A stretch of DNA of 64,000 nt from Xiphophorus maculatus (Eukaryota > Chordata > Actinopteri > Cyprinodontiformes > Poeciliidae): assembly GCF_002775205.1 (NCBI RefSeq), contig NC_036450.1, positions 24,454,288 to 24,518,287 on the forward strand, given 5' to 3'. Made by a program: the position numbers and the translations under genes. Positions 1-12,500 of this stretch are shown one piece after another. Numbering within the stretch: position 1 is the first letter of the stretch; each line of letters starts with the position of its first letter. The notes below the pieces were generated by a model. The model was not told where the DNA came from. It worked only from the letters and a program-made list of their open reading frames with translations, and made no database searches.

Positions 1-519
1 ATACCCATCACCATCTACAATAACTCTTTGAAGAAAACTGTTTTATATGAATTAACTGAATTGAATTTAGCCATTTTTATTCACTCCTCTCTTTCCCCCA
101 GGCCTCCAATTGCCACACCACTCATCCCCCCTTTGACTGAACAGATTGTGTGAAGCTTTTATGATAAAGCACTGTGCAAGTACGGGCCATTTACCATTTA
201 CAAACACACACACACACACACACTTTAAGTCTAACATGCCACTTGCAGCACCTGAGAAGAGTTTAAAAACTGACACGCAGCCTGTTTAAAATGATCAATC
301 TGGTGAAAAAAAAGAAAAAAGCAGAACTTGTGACATTTCAGTGGTTACTGAATGTTTGGTTTCGTGTACATGCCATGGTCTGTATGAACATTTAGTGGTT
401 TTGTTTACACTGCAGACTCAGAGGATAACAGTCTGCAGTCGAGTCTTGACCTGCTGACTTTTCTGTCTCCCCAAAACATTTGATTAATAAAAACAAAACA
501 CAAGAGCTTTTACACACAA
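1..519. other. Upstream flank of the cadherin-like gene, no gene seen
   Basis: AT-rich sequence with a short (CA)n run at 203-223. I see no credible exon. It should contain the promoter and 5' UTR of the cadherin-like gene, but I cannot place a TATA box or start site. Confidence 0.5.
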
Positions 520-3500
520 ATGGGGACCAGTTGGTTTGTAGTTTGGAGTGTTTGGATCTTCTTGTGTCAGGTAAGAATGTTTCTCTCTTCACAGTCTCAG
601 CAAACTCCTTTGATTTTAACACTTCATTTCTAGTTTTTTTTAAAAAGTTTCTTTGTTTTATTTTGTGTTTTATTAGTAGCTGACAGCTAAAAGTAGTAAT
701 GGTGAATGTGAAGTTGAAAGGAAACATGTATGAAATGCACAAAACAATATTATTTATTATTGTTTGGTTATTGAAAACTATTGAGACGTCACAGCTCAGA
801 CAGTTTCTCTACATGTGGGTCTCAAACTGCCTTCCTCCAGGGCCGGTTTCCTGCACCTCTGCTTCAGCACACCTGGCTGAAACTCATTACCAGAACTTTG
901 TAGAGCTCGACTGACTGCTAATGAGGCAGTTTGACCATTTAATTTAAGTATGTAGGACAGGAAACAAATCTAAAAGTTGCAGGGTTCTGTCGCTTTCTAA
1001 ATGCAGACCACTGGGCTCGATGTTCTGCTTCACATCCTGTTGAAACAATCTGCTTTGTGCAGGATAGATCTTAACATGCTCTTATTAATGGCATTGATGG
1101 CAGGGTGTCTGTAAATCAAACTGTAGTGAAAAAATGTTTCAGCTCAGAATTTGAAGTATTCCTTGTTGAACATTTTAACAGACAAATAAAGGTGTGTGTG
1201 TGCATGGTTGTGTGTCCTGTCTGTTTCTGTGTTGCCCTGCGACAGACTGGTGACCTGTCCAGGGTGACCCCGCCTCTCACCCAGAACGATAGCTGGAGAT
1301 AGACACCAGCACTTCCCGACCCCTCTGAGGGTCAAGGGTGTTAGAACATGGACAGATGGATGAAAGTTTATTATATTAGGAAAAATGTAAAATTTCAACA
1401 ATGTATGAAACTGTTGAGACCAATTTTTCTTTATAAATACAGATTAAGCTTATTAAGTGACTCATTTTCAACCCATAAGCTATGAGAACAACATAGTATA
1501 TGTATATAATATATACAATATATACCATGTGACTCCACTGGGCGTTATGAGTTACTGTTCTAACTTAGCTATATTGCAGAATAGAAATTAGCTGTTAAAA
1601 TAAATGTTTCTCTTCTCCTTTTCTAGACTGCAGCTACAGAGGAATCACCATGCCAACCTGGATTTGAGTCAGAGATGTTAATATTAAAAGTGAGCAAAAA
1701 AGCCCTGGAGGAAGGCACAAGACTCGGCAAAGGTATGGACACTGAGTAACATCTGGGAAAGCTGAACTGTCTGACATGGAGGGAAGGAGGGGATATTGAA
1801 ACTTAAGCTTTTTGCTTTATGTTCTTTTGTTAAGAACATTAAAAAAAAGCAAATGGAAGAAAACCTCTTTATGATTTCAGCAAAGATCTCATGGCTTATT
1901 TCTGTCTCAGGTCATTTTGGGCCTCATCTACAAAGATCCCATATAAGGAGTGTTAAATTGTGTGTGCAAAAAATGTATGTGGGTGTGTTGCATGCAGTCT
2001 ACAGATATTACGAGTGCAATTGACTGCATGTGAAAAAGTGTCGGCCCTCTTTAAATGAGGACTTGTGCTCCATCTCCTTCTCTCTTGTACACATTCCCAA
2101 ATTTATATTAGTTACAAAAACTGATATGACTTTGGAGATTGGGGAAATGGCTGAAGGTTCAGCTTTTGAACAGCTATAAAATAAGACCTTCCTCTTGAAA
2201 TAAGTGTATATACAGTATAGCTCCTCATCCCCATTGTTCATTGGCTGTTTACGTTACTGTGGGGTTGATAAAATTCATTTTTTAATTATTTTATTTCCGA
2301 TGAACTGTGATGCTGCTATGTTAACCTGGGTAACTATTTCTCTCATAGGCATCATTATGTGATGCAGTTAAAGATTTATTGTTAAAAAGTAATTTAATGT
2401 TTGTAACTAATATTGAAGTTTTTACATGGTGTTGAAGAACAAATATTATTAATGCATCATGGTGCTTTAAGTTGCTTTTGAATATTAGACAAGTACTTTT
2501 TCACTTTGAGTTTCTGCATGAATTTAATATGTTTATTTTAATTTAATAAGTTATGATAGATGTATTTTTTTTAATTATCTATTTCCAGTTGGCTTTACTG
2601 ACTGCACGGGCCGCACACAGTTTCTCTTCAGCACAGATGACAGCCATTTTGTTGTAGAGACTGATGGAATAATAACTGTGAGTACTGATGTTTGACTGAA
2701 CTACATTATAGTTATGACAATGTGGTGTGGTTTTTTTTTTTACATTGACATTTTATGGCAGCTTAAAACAAAAAAACTGGCACAAAAATGTTATTTATCA
2801 TCTCCTCCTGGTCAAAATATCAAAATCAAAATATAATTTCTGTGATTGTCCTGTTTTCAATGGAGAACATGCAACACCGCAGGAAGATTTTTAACCGTTA
2901 AATCTCTGGGAGGGACATATGGAGGGTATTTTCTTATACATCTGAAAGCAGAAAATGATAGAGGTCAGTAGATACTGAAGAAATTCACACACAAAAAAGC
3001 AATTTTGAAAAACAGATTCATACGTTAGAATAACAGTAATACAGGAGCAAAGACATTACAAATGAAAATAAAAACTGTAGTTATGTTTACCATTTTAGGA
3101 CTCATCAAAATTCCTGAAGGTTCATAAATTCAGGCTGGCTGAAACATTTCTCTTTAAACAGAATCACAGGATGGTTAAAGAGATACCAGGCTAATGACCT
3201 TTGTTAACTTCGTCCAGGTAAAGAGACAGGCTGTCCTTCATGAGGGGAACCAGAACTTCTCGGTCCATGCCTGGAACTCACAAGGTCAGAAAATGACTCT
3301 TCCTGTCAGGCTGCTGTATCAAGATCATCACTATATGAACAACCGTCTGGATGCAGAATTTCATCATGAGGCTCATAAACTCAACACCCAGCTTCATGAT
3401 CACCTGGACTCTGACAGGAATCAGCAGGTAAGTTAAGATCTGATATTAAATGGGCTGTATAAGAAAGTTGTTCTCCTAAAAAAGTAAACACGTGCACACA

Positions 3501-3521
3501 CACACGCACGCACGCACGCAC

Positions 3522-3552
<31 letters not shown>

Positions 3553-6500
3553 ATGGATGTACCACAGCATGTAGAATAAACTTCCTGGTTGAACATTTAG
3601 TTGTTACTTGACAGGCAGCTGGCAGTGAGATAAGTATTTGGCTCAAGTAAAGTGATAAATTCAGATGATCATCATACTGGAGCCAGTGTGAGTGACTACT
3701 CTGTTTCTTTTTGTTTTTGTTTTTACATCATATGAACACATTGAATGAACATTGATAAAGAAAACAGACATGTAGTGAACTAAAAAACAACTTTGTAACC
3801 TGTTTCTCATCGTCATAGTAACAGGATGATGAAATTATTTTGATTCTTGTCTTCAGAGGCCCATTACAGCCAGATTCCACCCTGGTTTCATGGTTCTCCA
3901 GACCTTCACAGGTCGGTTCAGTCATTTACAGACAGAATATTTGTTTCCTCAGGATCCAGTTGGTCCTCAGATCCCAGTCCTGGATTTCACCAAATCCAGT
4001 CCAGGACTGAAGAGGAGAAAGAGAGGCTTTGTTAACCCTCCCTTAAGCCTTTCTGAGAATCATAGAGGACCTTATCCGTTGTATCTTGCTTCGGTAATAG
4101 AAACAAAAATTTCTAACAATTTTTTTTTTAAAGTCAGAAAATCCAGTGCATTTTTCTCTTTATTTATATCATGTGTTTGTAATGTACATTTCAATTGGCC
4201 ACAAACTTTCTACATTTCTACATTTCATGTTGTGTTTAGCAGAACTGAATTTGGTTCCAAAGTGGAAAAAAAATATTTGTTTTCTGGCCTGTATGTCTTT
4301 TATACCAGAAATAACGTAGAATAAATGGTTTAACTAAAACATCTCTTAGGTTTAAGTTAATCAAAAGATATTTGTAACCCACAACAATTTTCTCTCCCTG
4401 AACTGTTTTTGCTGATTGTCTCTATTCAACCCTGATCTATGTTGTCCAGATCCGCTCTGAAATAGATAAGGTGAAGAAGATCAATTATATGATCACTGGT
4501 CCTGGAGCAGATGAGCCTCCTGTTGATCTTTTCACCATGGACAGAGCCACTGGTCATCTGTATGTCACACAGGAAGTGGACAGAGAGAAACAGGACAAGT
4601 ACACGGTCAGTGTTTTCTCTGCTATCTGTAAGGTGCCTCATTCACACCAGTCCTGTTTCGCCACTTTAATAGAACTAGAAAGTTCAGTTGGTTTGGGGAA
4701 GTGTGAATGTGCAATCAAACTCTGATGCAGACCAAAAAAAAGAAATTTAGAGCCCAAAAACCTCGGACTCAGTTCTGATGAAGTGAAATCTGGTACAGTT
4801 TGAATTCATATGTGAATGCCAAGCGGACTGGAGACCGCTCAAAAAGCAGGAAACAGAGTGTAGCGCAGAGCATTCTGGGTAAACACAACTAAAATAGTTA
4901 AAACTAGTAATAGTTTTATTAAATCATTATCAAATAATTCCATTATTTGATTCATGTCTAGTATTAGAGGGTCTTTTGCCAAAAACAAAAGAGAAATCCT
5001 CCGACCGTTAAAATCTGACGCTGCTCCATTTTTTTTTTTACGCTGCTCCATTTTTGTGAAGCAGGAAGTTGAGCTCAGCTTCTTCAGAGGTTTTATGTTA
5101 TTTCCTTCAATGGTTCTTTGGTGCAGCGCCACCACAGGTGAGGAGGTAAATGGATATTTTGAATGCTTACTTTGTTTGACAGTGTAGCGTGAAAGAGAAC
5201 CACAGCAGCTGAAAATGTAACAAATGTTGCAACTTTGGTCTCAATCAAACTGAGTCTACCGGACGTTTTGTTTATTTCTGTGTTTTTCTCTTTAAGTTTT
5301 ATCAGTTATGGTCTAATTCACTTTACTTCAGCCGTTCATGGTCATCCTAGTTTCATTATTTGATATGTTTCTTTAGATGCGTCTTGTTCTTGTTTTCCTT
5401 TGTCAGTCCCTTGTTGTGCTTTTAGTCATGTTTATTTCTTAGTTATTCTGTTACTCTAGATCTAGTTATTCTTTAGTGTCAGAATCATTTTCTGTTTATT
5501 AGGTTTCTTTACTGTTAAAATTATTTCCTGCTCTCCTTTGTCCTCCTGTGTATCTTCCCAGCTTCCCTGTGCCACGTTCTCTCCTCCCCTCTGTCTGGTT
5601 CCTGCTCCAACCTCTCACACCTGCAATCTATTAGCTCATCAGCTCAGGTCTTTGTCTGGCTCTCAGCCTCCCCAGTATTTAAACCTCTTATTCTCTCCTA
5701 CAACTTGTTGTACTCTGTTCTACTCAGGTCAGTCGCTAGTGCCTCCCTGTATTTTCCTTGTGTATCCTGGCTGGATGTTCTTTTGGACTTATTTTGAGTT
5801 GTTTCCCTGGTTCATGTATTTTTGTAAGTGTTGAGCATTTCTTCGTCCTATTTTTTCATTAAATCGCCAAACTCAGCCGCTGCCTCCACCTCTCTGCATT
5901 TGAGTCCAACATTACTCCAACATTACGACAGTGACATCAGCCTTAAACTTGATGCGTTTCGGTCTAATTTATTTTGTTACATCTGCGATATAACATGGTG
6001 GCATGTGTCTTGCACAGATTTGATCAAAATATTCCCGTGTCTTCACTTGACTCTACAGAGAATTCAGTAACTCAATCTGTTACAGAATACTTAATTGTAA
6101 TTATTGAAAACCTTTTAAAATATTTAGTAATTTTTAATTCCTGCACAAAGATGTACACAGTAAAAATCAAATGATTTTTCATCATTATGAAATGAAAGTA
6201 GGAAGACACAATATAATTGTTCTGGTGATAAAATTTTTAAAATCATTTTACAGCTTATAGCTCATGCTATGACACAGGGAGGTGAATATGTAGAGGAGCC
6301 TATGGAAGTCATAATCAATGTAATTGACCAGAATGACAACAAACCTATTTTCAATCAGTCCATCTATATGGGAGAAGTTCCAGAAGCCTCACAAAAAGGT
6401 AAAGTTACACACATAAATAATGTCTTTGTCTCCATGTGTAGATATAAGTGCAAAAATTTAATCTTTTGTAAAATCACAAATATTTGCAACTTTTAGCTTT

Positions 6501-9500
6501 TGTGACCTGAATCATCTGCAGACTGAGGAGGAAACTGAATTACCTCCTCAGTCTGCAGTCAAGATCTCAGTCATTGTTCTGCTGATGAAACCATTTCAGA
6601 TTCATCCACAAAAGTTTTTTGTTGTTTGTTTTGTCGTTCACACGGATTCGGCTTTTTGAGAGAGCAGAAGTGATCATTTCTGAAAGAGGGTCCCAGAGTG
6701 GATACATTTCAAGACCTCAGTTTCATGTTTCAGTGTATACATGTGAGCCGAGACAATTTTTTATTTTTTTTTTAACTATGACTGCTGCAGCTCTCTTTGG
6801 ATCCCATTCACCTCACTTTTATAAATAACATGGTGACATTCAGTGTTGTTCGTTTTTTTGTCGTTCTGTGGCAGTGTTAGAGCGCCACCAATTGACTCGG
6901 CGACCCTCTACGGTGTTTTCACTGGTGCTACACATTTTTTCTCAATTTATTTTACAAAAATTCACACACTGACGGTGGCAAGCAACTAGATAGTTGGCAC
7001 AACCCTCTGGCAGTCGGACAGAGGCTTCGGTTCTGGTTCTGCTCTGCATACCCAGAACCAAACATGGAGAAGCAGCATTCAGCTTCAGTGCACCACAAAT
7101 CTGGAACAAACTTCCAGAAACGTGCAAAACAGCTGAAACACTGAGTTCCTTTAAATCAAGGACAATTTATTTAGAGATAAATATTCATTAGATGTTTAAT
7201 TTGAGCCTTTATAACTTTTCTTTCCTACATTATTTTACTGAATTTTTTTTTATTTAAACCATGTAAAGCTCTTTGAATTGTCTTCAGATTGCAGCATCTC
7301 AGTTATTAAAATAGAAAAGGCGCTGTGATGACTTTTAGTGATTTGTCAAAATTTAGAAAAACCTTTGACCTGAATGACCTGTCTAAAGGAACCTGGAATC
7401 ATCAGCTGGACATGAAGAGCCTCTCAGCTCAGCCTCTGTTAAATCTCCGTTGATAAACTGATGTCTCTGCTCTCACTGACCTGCTTCGTGTTTCCTCTTG
7501 ATTAGATTTTGAGGTGATTCAGGTTGTGGCCACGGATGCTGATGAGCCAAATACTGACACATCTGACATCCGTTACCGTATAATGAGTCAGAGCCCAGAG
7601 CAGCCTGGCCCCAACATGTTTATCATGTACCCAGTTACTGGAGTCATCAGAGTTAATGAAGCTGGACTGGACAGAAAGGTGAGAATTCTGACAATAGTTA
7701 ATCAACTTTATCTCTATATCACATTTCAAAGACTGTTAGGATAGTCAGAGTGTCTCACTGAATCCTCGTGGTCAGATTTCCTGTTGATAACATGTAGCTT
7801 TACACTTTGGTCAGAATTCAACCTTCATGTGGAGCCTGAGAATAACTTAATTCACTAAATAAGTTTGAGGCAAGTTTTATAAAACTCAGTTCAGATTATT
7901 TTTCCAACATATGATGCAATGATCAGCAACTGATCCATCAGTGTAATTTGTAGCCATCAGTAGACAAAGTTGTTGATTCAAGTCCATGTTTGTCACAACA
8001 GAAAATCCCTCAATACACACTGGAAGTACAGGCAGCTGACATGAAGGGAGAAGGTTTGACTGGATTTGCCAAAGTGATCATCAAGGTGACGGACGGCAAC
8101 GATCACGCTCCGGTCTTTACAGAACCTTCTGTAAGTAGAACACATGAGACTGTTTTTATTAATCTGCTCTTCATTTTGTAGATGGTGGTCATATTCTACT
8201 ACAGTATGATAATAATTACTTAGAATGTTTTATTTAATTTTGTTCATCCCAGTTGATTTGTGCAGCAGATGGTCAGTAAAGCAGTAGATCACTCTGAATG
8301 CTCTGAATTAGTGAGTCGTTAAAGTACTAAACATACAGTGGGGAGAACAAGTATTTGATACACTGTTGATTTTTCAGGTTTTCCCACTTGCAAAGCATGT
8401 AGAAGACTGTAATTTTTATCATAGGTACTCTTCAACTGTGAGTGATGGAATCTAAAACAAAAATCCAGAAAAATACAATGTATGATTTTTAAATAATTAA
8501 TTTCCATTTTATTGTGTGAAATAAGTATTTGATACACCGGAAAAACGAAACTTAATATTTGGTACAGAAACCTTTGTTTGCAATTACAGAGATCAGACGT
8601 TTCCTGTAGTTCTTGACCAGGTTTGCACACACTGCAGCAGGGATTTTGGTCCATTCCTCCATACAGATCTCCTCCAGAGCCTTCAGGTTTTGGGGCTGTC
8701 GCTGGGCCACACGGACTTTAAGCTCCCTCCAAAGATTTTCTATTGGATTCAGGTCTGGAGACTGGCTAGGCCACTCCAGGACCTTAAGATGTTTCCTACG
8801 GAGCCACTCTTTAGTTGCCCTGGCTGTGTGTTTTGGGTCGTTATCATGCTGGAAGACCCAGCCACGACCCATCTTCAGTGCTCTTACTGAGGGAAGGAGG
8901 TTGTGGCCAAAATCTCACGATACATGGCCCCATCCATCCTTCCCACAATATGGTGCAGTCGTCCTGTCCCCTTTGCAGAAAAGCATCCCCAAAGAATGAT
9001 GTTTCCACCACCATGCTTCATGGTTGGGATGGTGTTCTTGGGGTTGTACTCATCATTCTTCTTCCTCCAAACATGACGAGTGGAGTTTAAACCAAAACGT
9101 TCTATTTTTGTCTCATCAGACCACATGACCTTCTCCCATTCCTCCTCTGGATCATTCAGATGGTCATTTGCAAACATCAGACGGGCTTTGACATACGTTG
9201 ACTTGAGGAAGGGCACCTTGCGTGCACTGCAGGATTTTAATCCTTGACGGCGTAGAGTGTTACTGATTGTTTTCTTTGAGACTGTGGTCCCAGCTCTATT
9301 CAGGTCATTGACCAGGTCCTGCCGTGTAGTTCTGGGCTCATTCCTGACCTTCCTCAAGATCAATGATGCTCCACGAGGTGAGATCTTGCATGGCGCCCCA
9401 GACCGAGGGAGATTTTCCGTTATTTTGTATTTCTTCCATTTTCTAATAATTGCACCAACTGTTGTTGCCTTCTCACCAAGGTGCTTGCCTATTGTCCTGT

Positions 9501-12500
9501 AGCCCATCCCAGCCTTGTGCAGGTCTACAATTTTATCCCTGATGTCCTTACACAGCTCTCTGGTCTTGGGCATTGTGGAGATGCTGGAGTCTGATTGATT
9601 GAGTGTGGGGACAGGTGTCTTTTATACAGGTAACGAGTTCAAACAGGTGCAATTAATACAGGTAATGAGTGGAGAACAGGAGGGCTTCTTAAAGAAGAAC
9701 TAACATGTCTGTGAGAGCCAACATTCTTACTGGTTGATAGATGATCAAATACTTATTTCACACAATAAAATGGAAATTAATTATTTAAAAATCATACATT
9801 GTATTTTTCTGGATTTTTGTTTTAGATTCCATCACTCACAGTTGAAGAGTACCTATGATAAAAATTACAGTCTTCTACATGCTTTGCAAGTGGGAAAACC
9901 TGAAAAATCAACAGTGTATCAAATACTTGTTCTCTCCACTGTATGCTATAAAAAGATGATTATAAAATGATCATCTGGAGGTTTTTCTGTATATTGTCTG
10001 ACAGCTACTCTTTCACATCTTGTATCTCAGTATACGGTCACAGTTGAAGAGAATAAAGTAGACGCTCTAGTTGTTAAGATGTTGGTGACAGACGGTGATG
10101 AGCCTCATACCATGGCCTGGGATGCAAAGTTCAAAATCATTGATGGAGATCCAGGAAATCTGTTTACTGTGGAAACAGGAACAAACAAACAAGAAGGAAT
10201 CATCACTGCTGTTAAGGTAGGAGGAACGGCAGGTTCTCACTGCTAGAGCATAAATGTTAAACAAGATTCTTTATTACACTGTTTTTAATAAAGGGATATT
10301 TTTATAAACATAGTATAGGTAAGTGATTGTACTGTTAATGTCTGATCAGTTGATCTATGATGATCTTTCTTTCATTAAACCAGGGTCTGGACTTTGAGAG
10401 AACCAGTAAGCACACTCTACTGGTTACAGTGGTGAATGAGGCTCCTCCTTCTGTTCCATTGGTCACTTCCACTGCTACAGTGCTGGTGACTGTGCTGGAT
10501 GTCAATGAACCTCCCATCTTTGAATCAGAAGAGACGCATGTGTCTAAAAGTGAGGACCTTGCTGTGAACAGCCTTGTGGTGAAGTATACAGCTTCTGATC
10601 CAGACTCTGCACGCAAACAAAAAGTCATGTAAGGAAAATCCTCCAACTTGAAGAGTCACAGCATGCATATTTAAATTAGATTTAATTTATGTTGTACATC
10701 TGAACCAATCTTGTTTCCCAGTGGTAATTAATCAGGCAGAAAATGTTACTGTGGCAACACTGATAGATGGATTTGTTTTTTTTTAAATCATACTGCTTGT
10801 AAAGTCTCGCTTTGTCTTATCATATATATCAAATTTTGTCCTTGATATCCAGGTATAAACTAATCAGTGACCCAGCCGGCTGGCTTGACATTGATAAGGA
10901 GACTGGTGTGATAACAGTGAGAAACCAAATGGACAGAGAATCCAGCTTTGTTAAGAAGGACATCTACACAGCTCTGATTGGTGCATATGATGATGGTGGG
11001 TGTGAGGATTAACTGTCTTAAATGTTTTGGGAACTCTTTATAAACCACAGTGTAAGTTAAAAGGAATTTAATTTAATGGTTTGAGCTAAATTTCAATTCA
11101 GTTCAAATTCAAAAATTAGAGAGATGTTGGAGTTGGGAGCCACGTCTCAGTAAAACACATTACACTGTATTACCTTTACCCTTATCAGGGCTTGAAGCTC
11201 ATCCATCTTATTAGCTAATGATCTCATGTTATCCATTACAATGGATGGTAGAAATGGTTAGAACTTCCTCCTTCTGTCTCTCCTCTTCACTCCTGCTCTG
11301 CATCCACATGGCCTCCTTTTCATCTCCTCTGGGATTTCTGGCTTCAGCTACGGTATTATTTCAGCTTTTCAGATGTTAGACAGTTGCTCCCTGTTGTAAA
11401 CCACTCTATCACTATGGTTGTGCATCCCAACACAATAGCAAAGTATAAAAAAATCTGCCAGAAATCAGTTCAACTACACAGCACCCAAATCAAAGATGGA
11501 ACTGTTGAACAAAAAAAGTTATTTCCCCCCCAAAAAGCCTGGAATGAAAGTTTGAAAATGGAAAAAATCTCAATGCAGGTAAAAATCTGCAATTCCAGGT
11601 TTTACTAAAAAATTCAATTCTAGAATTGACTTGACTCTTGAAAAGAGTTCTTTAGAATATTTTCTCTTTTCTTGAAGAGATTTTCAACTACTTCCTCAGA
11701 GGATCATTGAAGGTGTCAACATGCTTCACTGCTTCACTGCTGTTTGCTTTTCATGTCTCCAGATCAGATCCCAGCTACAGGAACTGGAACTCTGATCCTT
11801 ACACTTAAGGATATCAACGACAACGCTCCCATTATTGAAGAACGTTCTATTATAGTATGTACCCCCGTTAGGAGATCAACATTTCTTAGGTCTGGTTGTT
11901 TTGTAGAGTTGTCTTGGTTTGAAAATATTGTTAGTTTCAAACTGAATTTTTATGTTAAATTAAGATGGCAAAAGCAAAATGTCCTCAGATTCAGGAAGAG
12001 CAGTGTGGTTTTCGTCCTGGTCGTGGAACACTGGACCAGCTCTACACCCTCAGCAGGGTCCTGGAGGGTGCATGGGAGTTCAACCAGTCTACATGTGTTT
12101 TGTGGACTTGGAGAAGGCGTTCAACCGTGTCCCTCGGGGAGCCCTGTGGGGGGTTCTCCGGGAGTATGGGGTACCGGGCCCTTTGATACGGGCTGTCAGG
12201 TCCCTGTATGACCAGTGTCAGAGTCTGGTCCACATTGCCGGCAGTAAGTCGGGCTCGTTTCCGGTGAGAGTTGGACTCCGCCAGGGCTGCCCTTTGTCAC
12301 AGATTCTGTTCATCACTTTCATGGACAGAATTTCTAGGCGCAGCCAAGGTGTTGAGGGGGTCCGATTTGGTGGCCTTAGGATCACATCTCTGCTTTTTGC
12401 AGATGATGTGGTCCTATTGGCTTCATCATGTCGTGATCTGCAGCTCTCGCTGGAGCGGTTCGCAGCCGAGTGTGAAGCGGCCGGGATGAGGATCAGTGCC

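Noticed and set aside
3890-4324. 144-codon ORF over cadherin exon 5
   Set aside because: It is an out-of-frame shadow. The supported frame gives the prodomain, furin site and EC1 start.
8613-8999. Plus-strand ORF of 128 codons
   Set aside because: It is the opposite strand of the Tc1 transposase and has no independent family signal.
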